Origin: Thermoanaerobaculia bacterium | GTDB taxonomy: Bacteria > Acidobacteriota > Thermoanaerobaculia > Multivoradales > J023 | DNA length: 64,000 nt | Direction of reading: 5' to 3' | Assembly (NCBI GenBank): GCA_030431255.1 | Contig: JAUIJL010000001.1 | Span: 1,116,001 to 1,180,000, forward strand | Part shown: in pieces, positions 44,743-53,026 of the stretch | Layout of the letters: each line of letters begins with the position of its first letter | Numbering within the stretch: position 1 is the first letter of the stretch | Made by a program: the position numbers and the translations under genes | Notes under the pieces: generated by a model | Databases searched by the model: none | The model's input: the letters and a program-made list of their open reading frames with translations, nothing else | What the model was told of the DNA's origin: nothing

Positions 44743-46101
44743 TCAGTCCAAATCCGATAACCAATCTTCGGTCAGCACTTTGGGATTGACCGCCGAGATC
44801 TTCTGGCGGGTCGCGGTCACCCCGGTGGGGTGCCCGGATCGCTCATAACACCGCTGCAAATGCATCAAATTGAAGAGCTTGAACCTCGAACGCTCCAACC
44901 CCCAATAGAGGCTGAGACCGTCAGCCCGCTTGAAGAGCTCGCAAGCTTCCGGCCACTCTCCCTGGGCGTAAAGACGGACCCCACGAGAATGGAAAAGGAG
45001 GGCCTCCAAATAGGAGCGACGACCCTGAAAGCCGGCGCTCTCCTTGGCCGAGATGAATCCCTCGATCGCCGCTTCCATGGCGTCGGCCGCTTGAAAGTCG
45101 TCGCCGAGCACCGCCAGCCGATAGGCCAGGAGGTCGAAGCCACCTCGTTTCTCGAGACAACCCCCTTGGAAAAGCTCCTGGGAGGCCCCTTCCACATCAC
45201 CACCGACATAGGCACTCCAGGCCCGGGTGGCGCAAAACACCCCCCACTCGTCGAGATAGCTACAAGTATCGAGGGATTCCATCCGCCGAAGGGTTGCGTC
45301 CGCTTGCTGCCACTTGCCCCACATGAAGTACAGCCGTTGGAGATGGTGCACCGCCATGCAGTAGTCGGCTTTCACCTCAAGGGCATGTTGAAAGCTACGC
45401 TCGGCATCTTCGTATTGGCCCAACACAGCCTGTAGCTGACCGATGGAATCATGGGGCGCCGCTTGGTCCGGGGCGATGTATCGGAAGGTTTGAAAGCTCT
45501 CGTCCGCGAGCTCGAATTGACCTTGGGCCATGGCGATCAAACCCAACCGGCTCTGGGCTTGAACCCAATTGGGATGTCGAGAGATTAATCGTCGATAGCA
45601 GACCTCGGCCTCGTCCCACTGCTGGCGCTCCCATCGGTCGTTGCACAGCACTGAAAGGGCGTGGGGATCGCTGTTTTCTTCTCCCAGCTGGGCCAGATAT
45701 CTTTCGAGCACCGCCTCCGCTTCCGCGGGCCGTCCCCCGTGGCGATGGGTCCAATATTCGATCAGGAATTGCTCCCGAGGATTCAGCTGATCTTTGGGGA
45801 ATTCCTCCAGCTCTCGCCAGAACCGCTCCCGCTCACTATCGTCACCGGCGTAGAGCTGAGCCAGCTGAAGCTTGGCGATCGGCATGTCCGGATCCAGCTC
45901 CAAAGCCCGCTCAAAGTGGACCACGGCATCGTTCCAATATTGCCGGGCCAAATCGTCGAGACCGGCCTCCAGCTCCTCCAAAGCCTCCGGGGACCTGCCG
46001 GTCCACTCCGGCTCTCCATGTCGGCTCTGCACCAGCCACAAGAAAACCGGCAGCAGCAAAGCCGCCAAGCCGAGCGCGAACCACATCCACTGACGGGTCA
46101 T
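44743..46101 (-). CDS. membrane-anchored TPR protein
   Basis: 452 residues: one N-terminal membrane helix (MWFALGLAALLLPVFLWLV) and about ten TPR units (AVVHFERALELDPDMPIAKL; AERSFQHALEVKADYCMAV). Signal-anchor topology puts the repeats outside the cytoplasm. It ends 39 bp from the metal-permease stop (convergent) and lies 38 bp after the SpoIIE phosphatase, probably in that transcript. Partner unknown. Confidence 0.85.
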   Translation of the reverse strand: MTRQWMWFALGLAALLLPVFLWLVQSRHGEPEWTGRSPEALEELEAGLDDLARQYWNDAVVHFERALELDPDMPIAKLQLAQLYAGDDSERERFWRELEEFPKDQLNPREQFLIEYWTHRHGGRPAEAEAVLERYLAQLGEENSDPHALSVLCNDRWERQQWDEAEVCYRRLISRHPNWVQAQSRLGLIAMAQGQFELADESFQTFRYIAPDQAAPHDSIGQLQAVLGQYEDAERSFQHALEVKADYCMAVHHLQRLYFMWGKWQQADATLRRMESLDTCSYLDEWGVFCATRAWSAYVGGDVEGASQELFQGGCLEKRGGFDLLAYRLAVLGDDFQAADAMEAAIEGFISAKESAGFQGRRSYLEALLFHSRGVRLYAQGEWPEACELFKRADGLSLYWGLERSRFKLFNLMHLQRCYERSGHPTGVTATRQKISAVNPKVLTEDWLSDLD

Positions 46102-46139
46102 CGAATCAAATTCCTAAACCGAGTCATCCACACCTCCGG

Positions 46140-48746
46140 TTACTCTTCTCGCTTTACGTCGACGGGCTCCGATGGTTCCGGGTCTGGGGCGGCTTGCCCA
46201 CTTTCCGAGCTTCGGCCGATAGCCAGAAGGGTCACGTCGTCATAGAGCAGACCGCCCCTGGTGAAGGCCTTGACCGCCGCCAGCACCTGGCTGACCAGAT
46301 CGTCGGGGTCCAAAGTAACGGTAGACGCCACCACGTCCTCGAGCCGCTCCTCGCCGAAAAACTCGCCTTCGGGTGAACGGGCATCGGTCACGCCATCGGA
46401 ATAGGCCAACAGCAGCTCTCCCGGCTTCAGCCCGATGCTGAGCGGGGCGTACTCCCCTTTGGGCAGGGCGCCGAGCGGCACTCGATGCTCGGGCAACGGC
46501 AGCTCTTCCACGGTTCCGTCGAGGCGACGCAGCAGTGGTGGCGGTTGTCCGGCCACCAAGTAATCCAGACTGTCTCCATTGCCGGCGAAGTATCCGAGGG
46601 CCACGAAGCTGCGTTTTCCCAATCCGTAAAGGCGTTTGTTGGCCAAGGCGAAGAGACGTTCCGGCGGCAATTCCTCCATGGCCATGGCCAAGGTGTAGAG
46701 GGCCTCGTGGGCCGCCATCATCATCATCGCTCCGGACACGGATTTGCCGGACACATCGCCGTAGATGACGGCATCGCCGCCGGCGCCCACCGGCAGCTGA
46801 GCGAAGAAGTCGCCACCCACCAACCGCGCGGGCAAGCAGCGGGCCGACACCGTCCATTGATCCCCGATCCGAACCGCTTGGGGAAGCAGCTGGGCCTGGA
46901 TGGTGGCCGCAATTTCCATTTCTCGCTCGAGCTCGGCTTTTTGAGTCCGTTCCTCCAGCAGGAGACCGGTTTCCAACGCCATAGCCGCCTGGGAAAGCAG
47001 CCGCTCGAGCAGCACCAGCTCTTCGTCTTCCAAGGGCGCACGCCCCGGGCGGTCCGACAATAGGACCAATCCGATGTGGCGACGACGTGATGCGAGATCC
47101 GCCACCGCCTCTACCCCTTCGCGGGCGAGATCCTCCACCAATTGAGCGACCTCTGGCGATCTCAGGGGCAATGAGCCCATTTGGTCGAGACGGCGGACGC
47201 CACGGCGTTTGGCTAGATACCGTTGCAGCTCGGGCAGCACCGGGAGGCGGATCGGTAGCTCCTCGGGCCCCGCAATGCGCTCCAATCTGGCTCGCCGGAG
47301 CATGTAGAGCCCGGCAAAACGAAATCCCAAAATTCGCGGCAACCGGTCCACCAGCTCCCCAACCGCCCCTTGAAGATCCGACCGGCCCATCATCGCCTCG
47401 CCCAAATCCTCCATGGCCTGCTCGAGGTGGGAGCGGCCGGCGAAAAAGGAGCGGTCGATCAGCTGCTGAACCCGTTTGCGGACCGGGTCGAAAAGCAGCA
47501 CGATGGCGAGCGCCAAGATGATCGGAAAATATCCGGAGGACACCAGCTTGCTGCTGCTGAACATCGAGTTGAACGCGGCGATAGTGCCCGCGTAGAGACC
47601 CGTCAAAAGGGCGGTGGACACCGTGTAGAGCAAGCTCCTGCGCAGAATGATCCGGATATCCAGCAGTTGGAAGCGAACGATGGCGTAAGTAAACGTAATG
47701 GGCACCAACGCCAAGGGAATGAGGCCGAACATCAAGAAAGCCCGGCTGTTGGGCTGACCGCCGACGAAAAGGCTCGAAACGGCAAACGGCAGCAGACCGA
47801 AAACCGAGCCCGCCAACACCAACGCCACCCCACGGCGCTCGCGGGCACCCAACAACCGTCGGCCATTGGCTCCCAACGCCATTAATCCCAAGAAAAGTGA
47901 GATCCCCAACAACCACCAGCTGAGCTGAGGCGCGTCACTGAACCAGCGTTCTCCGCGCTTGGCGCCGGAAAACCACCAACCCAAGGCAAAGAGGACCGGG
48001 GTGGTGAAATAGAGCAATGGCCACCCTTTGCGGAAGAGCCAGACCAGAGGCCTTCCACGGCCTTCCTCGCTCAAGCTCTCGATCCAAGCCGGCCGAGGGA
48101 AGAGGACATAGAAGTGCAAAAAGGCCGGGGGCAACAACACCAGGGCTAAGGTGCCTAGACCGAGGATCCAAGAGTCCACCCCGGAATAGGACGCCGGCCG
48201 TAGCCGGCAGACCAAAAAGACCTGAAAAAGGCAGCTCAGCAGGAAAAAGACCTGACTGGCGAGAAGACCCGGCTGTCGCACCAGCACAAAGAGCCCGACG
48301 AAGAAGAAAGCGAAACCAAGGGCGCAAATGTAGAAGTAGATGCCGTCCCCGATTTGCCGCCGACCGAGCTTGACGTCGACTTCCAGCGCTCGACCGTCGG
48401 CTTTGATCAGGTAGGGCACGTGGTCCCCGATGCGGTAGCGGGACAGCAGCTTGGCGGCGTGGGCCTCGTCTCTCAACGCCGTCCGGCCGATGCCCATGAT
48501 GCGGTTGCCCGCCTCGATTCCCGCTAAATCGGCACCGGAGCCCGGCACCACCTCTCGGACCCGGAGGTCGTCGGAGGCAATTTTGTAGAGCACCACTCCG
48601 TCGTACGGCCGGGGCACGAACATGTCCGCGATCGAGAGCCCCGCTACGCCAAAGCACAGCAGCCCGAAGATCAGCAGCAAAGGCAGCAGATTGGCCCTGC
48701 GCTTCGAAGCAGGGTTTGTCGCTGATGCTCGGGTTCGGGGCGGCAA
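46140..48746 (-). CDS. PDZ - 7TM - GAF - SpoIIE (PP2C) phosphatase
   Basis: 868 residues. TM1 (20-42), a periplasmic PDZ-like domain (PGSGADLAGIEAGNRIMGIG), six or seven further membrane segments (140-430), a GAF domain (about 450-610), coiled coil, and a C-terminal PPM phosphatase. Metal residues are in LVGGDFFAQ, IYGDVSGKSVSGAM, YSDGVTD and YDDVTLL. RsbU-like enzymes dephosphorylate anti-anti-sigma factors, or here possibly kinase substrates. No STAS or anti-sigma gene is adjacent. Sits 33 bp after the AMP-binding gene. Confidence 0.9.
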   Translation of the reverse strand: MPPRTRASATNPASKRRANLLPLLLIFGLLCFGVAGLSIADMFVPRPYDGVVLYKIASDDLRVREVVPGSGADLAGIEAGNRIMGIGRTALRDEAHAAKLLSRYRIGDHVPYLIKADGRALEVDVKLGRRQIGDGIYFYICALGFAFFFVGLFVLVRQPGLLASQVFFLLSCLFQVFLVCRLRPASYSGVDSWILGLGTLALVLLPPAFLHFYVLFPRPAWIESLSEEGRGRPLVWLFRKGWPLLYFTTPVLFALGWWFSGAKRGERWFSDAPQLSWWLLGISLFLGLMALGANGRRLLGARERRGVALVLAGSVFGLLPFAVSSLFVGGQPNSRAFLMFGLIPLALVPITFTYAIVRFQLLDIRIILRRSLLYTVSTALLTGLYAGTIAAFNSMFSSSKLVSSGYFPIILALAIVLLFDPVRKRVQQLIDRSFFAGRSHLEQAMEDLGEAMMGRSDLQGAVGELVDRLPRILGFRFAGLYMLRRARLERIAGPEELPIRLPVLPELQRYLAKRRGVRRLDQMGSLPLRSPEVAQLVEDLAREGVEAVADLASRRRHIGLVLLSDRPGRAPLEDEELVLLERLLSQAAMALETGLLLEERTQKAELEREMEIAATIQAQLLPQAVRIGDQWTVSARCLPARLVGGDFFAQLPVGAGGDAVIYGDVSGKSVSGAMMMMAAHEALYTLAMAMEELPPERLFALANKRLYGLGKRSFVALGYFAGNGDSLDYLVAGQPPPLLRRLDGTVEELPLPEHRVPLGALPKGEYAPLSIGLKPGELLLAYSDGVTDARSPEGEFFGEERLEDVVASTVTLDPDDLVSQVLAAVKAFTRGGLLYDDVTLLAIGRSSESGQAAPDPEPSEPVDVKREE

Positions 48747-48779
48747 GCTTAGATTCCTCTCTTCTCGGTCCCGGAGGGC

Positions 48780-50234
48780 TCAGGTACCGGTTCCAGCCGT
48801 TTCTTCGGCCGGGCTTTCGGCGGCGCTCCATGAGCCCAATTGTTTTCGCAGCGCCGCTCGATCTAATTTACCTCTCGCGTTGACCGGAAATTCGTCCAGG
48901 CGATGACATTCCCTAGGACGGAGCCGGGAAGGGATAGGTTTCAAATTCACCGGCCATTGCTCGGCCACCAGGAAGGCGACCACTCGATCTCCTCGCATGG
49001 GATCGGCGAGGCCGATCACCGCGGCGTCGACCACCTCGGGTAGTTTCCGTAATGCCGCCTCGACCTCGGCCGCGGATACCTTCCGGCCTCCGATATTCAA
49101 ACGATCGGCCGCTCGACCGGTCAATCGCAACCTGCCTTCGGCCGTCCACTCGCCTAAATCTCCGGTCTCTACTTTGCTAGTCGCCGATTCGGCTGAAGAT
49201 CTCGGGGCAGCGTCGTGCCATCTGGCGAGTAAATTCGCTCTGGAGCTGACGCCGACCTCGCCCCCTGGGCCCAAAGACACGGTAACCCCCGGCAACGGGA
49301 ATCCGACGGTCTCCCGAGCCGCGGGATCGTCCGGCCGAGTCTCGAAACAGATCCCGCCGGTCTCCGAGGATCCGTAGAAATTGTGCACCGGCACTCCGGA
49401 CGCCCGGCGAAAGTCCTCGGAGAATGAGGCGGGCAGAACGCCTCCCGCGCAGATGACCCGCCGCAAACGCGGCAACGCAGGCCATCTGCTTTGCCCTAAA
49501 GCCCTCACCAGCGGGGGAACCAAGAGGAGAACGCTTGCTTGGGTTTCGTGCAGCGCGCGAAGGATCTCATGGGGAAAAATTCGCGGCTCGAGAATCAATG
49601 GCGTGCCGAGCAAGGCTAGGGAGAGCGCTCCGTTGTCGAAGCCGTAAGAATGGGTCATGGGAATGATCAAGAGCACTCGGTCTTCTCGACCGATCTCCAT
49701 GCCCCGGCCGATCTGCTCGACCCCGACGATCAGCTCTCGCTCGGAAAAACAGGCGCCGGCCGGCTCTCCCGTCGAGCCGGACGTCAGCTTGACAATGTCG
49801 GTCCCGACCGGAGGACGTCGGGCGACGACCCCATCCAACAGCTCAACGGCGACCTCCCGCTTGTCGCGGTCTCGGGTGCCGCTAATTGAGCAGCCGGCGG
49901 CCCGACGATGAACCAGATGACGAATCCCCATTCGTCGGCACAGGTCCCGCTTCTCCTCCACCGATTGAGCCGCGTCCATTAGGACGGTGGGCAGACCCGA
50001 AGCTCGAGCCGCGAAGAACCACTGGCAGAACACTGAATTGTCCACCGACAAAGCCACCGGGCCTTCAAGACCCGCGAGCTGCCCAACAGCATCTTCGATG
50101 CGTGAAATGAGATCGCTGAAGCTCAGGGTCTCGGCGGCTCCTCGATCGAGGATCGCCAGATCGTCGGGGGTTTGCTCGCCCCGTGCCAGGAGTCGCTGAA
50201 AAATCTTGGATCGATAGGAAACAGAGCTGCTCAA
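48780..50234 (-). CDS. AMP-dependent synthetase/ligase
   Basis: 484 residues of the ANL superfamily. P-loop variant LTSGSTGEPAG (Ala instead of the usual Lys after Pro), A5 motif NFYGSSETGG, A8-like RLTGRAADRLNIGGRKVS and A10 Lys in NARGKLDR. It should activate an acid as acyl-AMP, most likely for CoA or a carrier protein; the pocket cannot be read. The C-terminal tail (WSAAESPAEETAGTGT) is atypical. First gene of the run with the phosphatase and TPR protein. Confidence 0.87.
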   Translation of the reverse strand: MSSSVSYRSKIFQRLLARGEQTPDDLAILDRGAAETLSFSDLISRIEDAVGQLAGLEGPVALSVDNSVFCQWFFAARASGLPTVLMDAAQSVEEKRDLCRRMGIRHLVHRRAAGCSISGTRDRDKREVAVELLDGVVARRPPVGTDIVKLTSGSTGEPAGACFSERELIVGVEQIGRGMEIGREDRVLLIIPMTHSYGFDNGALSLALLGTPLILEPRIFPHEILRALHETQASVLLLVPPLVRALGQSRWPALPRLRRVICAGGVLPASFSEDFRRASGVPVHNFYGSSETGGICFETRPDDPAARETVGFPLPGVTVSLGPGGEVGVSSRANLLARWHDAAPRSSAESATSKVETGDLGEWTAEGRLRLTGRAADRLNIGGRKVSAAEVEAALRKLPEVVDAAVIGLADPMRGDRVVAFLVAEQWPVNLKPIPSRLRPRECHRLDEFPVNARGKLDRAALRKQLGSWSAAESPAEETAGTGT

Positions 50235-50370
50235 CTTGATGTCCCGAATCTCTGAGTGTCCCGAATATCATTGCCCGGAGAGCACTTCCGGCGACGCGAT
50301 GTCGAGGCCGAGAAAGTGGCGAAGCCAACCCTAGCACGCTACGGCTGTTATACTTACCGGAGTGAGGCGC

Positions 50371-51435
50371 ATGAACCTTCTTCCCCCGTTTGGCCGTGAT
50401 CTGCTTCGCGGCATCCTGGCCTTCGTTTTCCCGATCTTCTTACGGATTTCCGTCACGGGGTTTCTCGCCACCGGCATGCTCGTGGCCGCCGTTCTTGCGA
50501 CGGTAACCCCGGTCAGCGCGAGCGGGTCGGAGGCACCTGATCCAGCCGACGGTCAATGGGCGGCGGCCACGATGGCGTTGCTTCACCACCAAAAAGACAC
50601 TTGTGACGTGCTCGCGGTGAGGGTTCTCGACCATTGGCGCACACTACCCACCGTGGAAGCTACAGAGAACGACGAAGAGCGCATTCGCGAATATGTGCTG
50701 GCGGCACAGATTTCGGATCTGGCGGCGAGCCGCCGCGCGGGCGATCTCGTCGATCGATTCCTACCCGGGGTGCGGGCCGAAACCAACGCCGAAACCTCGG
50801 CTTCCCTGCGTCGCCTGCACGACCTGATCACGGAGCTCTGCGACGGGGTCGCCCTGCCCGTGGCTCCCAAGGAGCGCTTCGAAGAAAAGATCACTGAGAT
50901 TCTGGATCGCATTGAGGTCGAGCAGGCGGAGCTCGGACGTTTGTTGGTGGTGCCCACCGAGGTCGAGCAAGCGGCTCTCGAGCCCTACTTGCTGCCGATT
51001 CAAATCGCCGGTATCGAAGCCGAAGGCGAATACCTGGCCTACCTGGAGTCGCTCCGCCCGAAAGAGCGAGAGCCGACGATCCAGGAACGCATGGCGGCCT
51101 GGCATCGAGCGATCTACACTCCGGCGGTGACCCCGGCGAAGAAAGCATTCGGTACCTATCTCTCTGCTCGCCAAAAGAAGGACGCGCGGGGCATGGCCAG
51201 AGCGTGTCGCGAAATCTCGTCGACGGTATCTGTGCTACTGCGCTCGGACGAAGCGTTCGAATCGCCCGACCCACGACTGTCCGACCCACTTCGACGGATC
51301 TATGTCGCCATGCGCCAGATGAGCAGAGAATGCTCCGCCGGTCGCGCCAGGGAGATCGAAAGGCGATTCACGGAGCTGCAAGCCAAGCTTCAAGATGCCG
51401 GAAAACAAATGGCGCGATATCGCTTGAGCCCATAG
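50371..51435 (+). CDS. exported protein of unknown function
   Basis: 354 residues with a signal peptide (ISVTGFLATGMLVAAVLA) and an all-helical, charged mature region containing four or five Cys. No family recognised. The ATG at 50371 has GGAG 8 bases upstream. It is divergent from the AMP-binding gene (136 bp). Confidence 0.75.
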   Translation: MNLLPPFGRDLLRGILAFVFPIFLRISVTGFLATGMLVAAVLATVTPVSASGSEAPDPADGQWAAATMALLHHQKDTCDVLAVRVLDHWRTLPTVEATENDEERIREYVLAAQISDLAASRRAGDLVDRFLPGVRAETNAETSASLRRLHDLITELCDGVALPVAPKERFEEKITEILDRIEVEQAELGRLLVVPTEVEQAALEPYLLPIQIAGIEAEGEYLAYLESLRPKEREPTIQERMAAWHRAIYTPAVTPAKKAFGTYLSARQKKDARGMARACREISSTVSVLLRSDEAFESPDPRLSDPLRRIYVAMRQMSRECSAGRAREIERRFTELQAKLQDAGKQMARYRLSP

Positions 51436-51443
51436 TCTTCCTT

Positions 51444-51502
51444 GAGCCCACAGCCCGCAGTGAGCCCACCTCACCTAGAGCCCACAGCCCGCAGTGAGCC
51501 CA
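51444..51502. repeat. 25-bp direct repeat, two copies
   Basis: The repeat runs from GAGCCCACAG to GTGAGCCCA and is identical at 51444-51468 and 51478-51502 with a 9-bp spacer; partial GAGCCCA copies flank it. It lies between convergent genes. Confidence 0.9.
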
Positions 51503-51521
51503 AATCCGCGCTTGGGACGCT

Positions 51522-51869
51522 TTAAGCTTCCATGGCGGCGTCCAAGCTTTCGGCGGTGATCGCCGAATGGCTGGCATGCCATTCGACCTGCCCCTTCTTC
51601 AGCAACAGCGCTTGGGGAGATTCGTGGCGAACGCCGCTCACTTCCGCCACCCTATTCGACAGGTCCCGGCGTCGTTGGATTTGAATCACAACGAACGACT
51701 CATGCTCGCTATCCGCTCGTTGGTCGAGAAAACGCTCGAATTGTCTTAGGCCTGCGCTGGAAATCGGACACGTCAAACTGTGCTTGAAAATGATGATGCT
51801 TTGACTCTCGGGGGCGGAAAAGAGCCCGTCCAGATCTTCTTGGGAGTCGAGAATTTCGTAGGAAGCCAT
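51522..51869 (-). CDS. ytxJ: YtxJ-type monothiol bacilliredoxin
   Basis: 115 residues with a thioredoxin-like fold. The active site is HSLTCPIS (single Cys, TCPIS), as in Bacillus YtxJ/BrxC; length matches. Such proteins remove bacillithiol from mixed disulfides, so the organism may use bacillithiol, but no bsh gene is in the window. Convergent with the exported protein. ATG at 51869 preferred over 51875. Confidence 0.85.
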   Translation of the reverse strand: MASYEILDSQEDLDGLFSAPESQSIIIFKHSLTCPISSAGLRQFERFLDQRADSEHESFVVIQIQRRRDLSNRVAEVSGVRHESPQALLLKKGQVEWHASHSAITAESLDAAMEA

Positions 51870-52276
51870 GATCAAAGGTCTCCGCTGGCTGTGCTCGGGT
51901 CAGGTCGTGATGGACCTGGCTCGGTGGGATCTTGGTCGACCGACCCAAAGCTTCTTCAGCCAATGAATGATCGACTCAGGACGGTCGGCTACGGTGATCG
52001 CGCGGGTTGTCGGCACCTGGCCGCGATATGTGCAAAGCATATCGCTCCGCGACCCTCCATACGAGCCGACGCGACAATCGGTCGGCTCGTACGGCCGAGG
52101 CGGTCGTCTCCACAGGTGCGCGTCGACATGGTAAATTCTCGCCACCCGGCGTTCTGCGCCGATCCACGCTCTGTCGATATCCAAGCCTGTCGACCCAAGC
52201 TCTGACGATATGCAGAGCATCTCGGCGCAGCTCAAGCTACCCCAGCTTCATTTTTCACGTCTCCGGAGAGCCCCGA
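51870..52276. other. structured intergenic region
   Basis: 407 bp without a convincing gene. Hairpins: CGATATG/CATATCG (52024-52044, 7-bp stem) and TACGAGCCGAC/GTCGGCTCGTA (52060-52091, perfect 11-bp stem, 10-base loop). A CGATATGCAGAGCAT stretch at 52206-52220 resembles the first hairpin. It could be a small RNA or an RNA leader for the lipoprotein-peptidase operon. Confidence 0.5.
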
Positions 52277-53026
52277 ATGAGCTTCGAAAAAATCTCAGTG
52301 TCTCCTGATCGCGCCCCTTCAAGGTGGTTGCGCGATCCGCAGAATCTCCAATTCCGTCCGTCCATACCGTGCCTCCTGGTGGCCGCCGTGCTGCTTCTAC
52401 CCTCCATCGGCTGCTCGGGTGAGACCGCCCCGGCTCCGGGGGACAGCGCTCCCGCGGAAAGCACCGAGCCCCAGGCACAGGGTCAAGACGGCGCCTCCCA
52501 AGGCGGTGATACTTCCGGAATGGCTCCCGTGACCTCGCGCAGCGCGGCGGTGGATTCGGACCCGAGCGCCGAGACCATCCAAGCCCCGGGCGCGATCTTC
52601 ACCATGCCGTCGGATTGGGTGCAGCAGACCCCCAGCTCCAGCATGCGCCTGGCTCAAGCGGAAGTTCCCGGGCCCGCCGGAAACGGCACCTTGACCGTCT
52701 TCTTTTTCGGCCCGGGGGGCGGTGGTCCCATCGATGACAACCTCAACCGATGGGTCGGCCAAATGGAGCTCGCCGCCGGCTCAGAACCTTCCCGCGAAAC
52801 CTTTGAGGTCGGCGCCTATAAGGTCACGTGGACCCAAGTCCACGGCACGCTGAAGTCGGGCACCATGGGTGGCCCTGCCGAAGCTCAGCCCGACTACAGC
52901 CTCTTGGGTGCGGTCGTGGAAGGTAACCAGGGCCCCTGGTTCTTCAAGATCATCGGCCCGGGGGCCACTCTCGACGCCCAGAAAGAGGCCTTCTTGAACA
53001 TGCTCAGGAGTGTTCGCACCCCATGA
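52277..53026 (+). CDS. lipoprotein of unknown function
   Basis: 249 residues. Signal and lipobox LLLPSIGC; a low-complexity Ala/Ser/Glu linker (50-95), then a PsbP/DcrB-like alpha-beta domain (IFTMPSDWVQQTP, NLNRWVGQMELAAG, GPWFFKIIGPGATLDAQKEAF). GGAGAG precedes the ATG at 52277. Its stop overlaps the peptidase start by 4 bases, so they are translationally coupled. Confidence 0.8.
   Translation: MSFEKISVSPDRAPSRWLRDPQNLQFRPSIPCLLVAAVLLLPSIGCSGETAPAPGDSAPAESTEPQAQGQDGASQGGDTSGMAPVTSRSAAVDSDPSAETIQAPGAIFTMPSDWVQQTPSSSMRLAQAEVPGPAGNGTLTVFFFGPGGGGPIDDNLNRWVGQMELAAGSEPSRETFEVGAYKVTWTQVHGTLKSGTMGGPAEAQPDYSLLGAVVEGNQGPWFFKIIGPGATLDAQKEAFLNMLRSVRTP

Noticed and set aside
46240-47916. 558-residue open frame inside the phosphatase gene
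   Set aside because: Same-strand shifted frame with Arg/Gly/Pro-rich, domain-free translation; the PDZ-7TM-GAF-SpoIIE frame is the real one.
51444-51502. CRISPR array
   Set aside because: Only two repeats, a 9-bp spacer and no cas genes; the same holds for the repeats at 61287.
51900-52235. 111-residue minus-strand frame in the structured spacer
   Set aside because: Composition unlike neighbouring genes, no ribosome binding site, and it spans hairpins.
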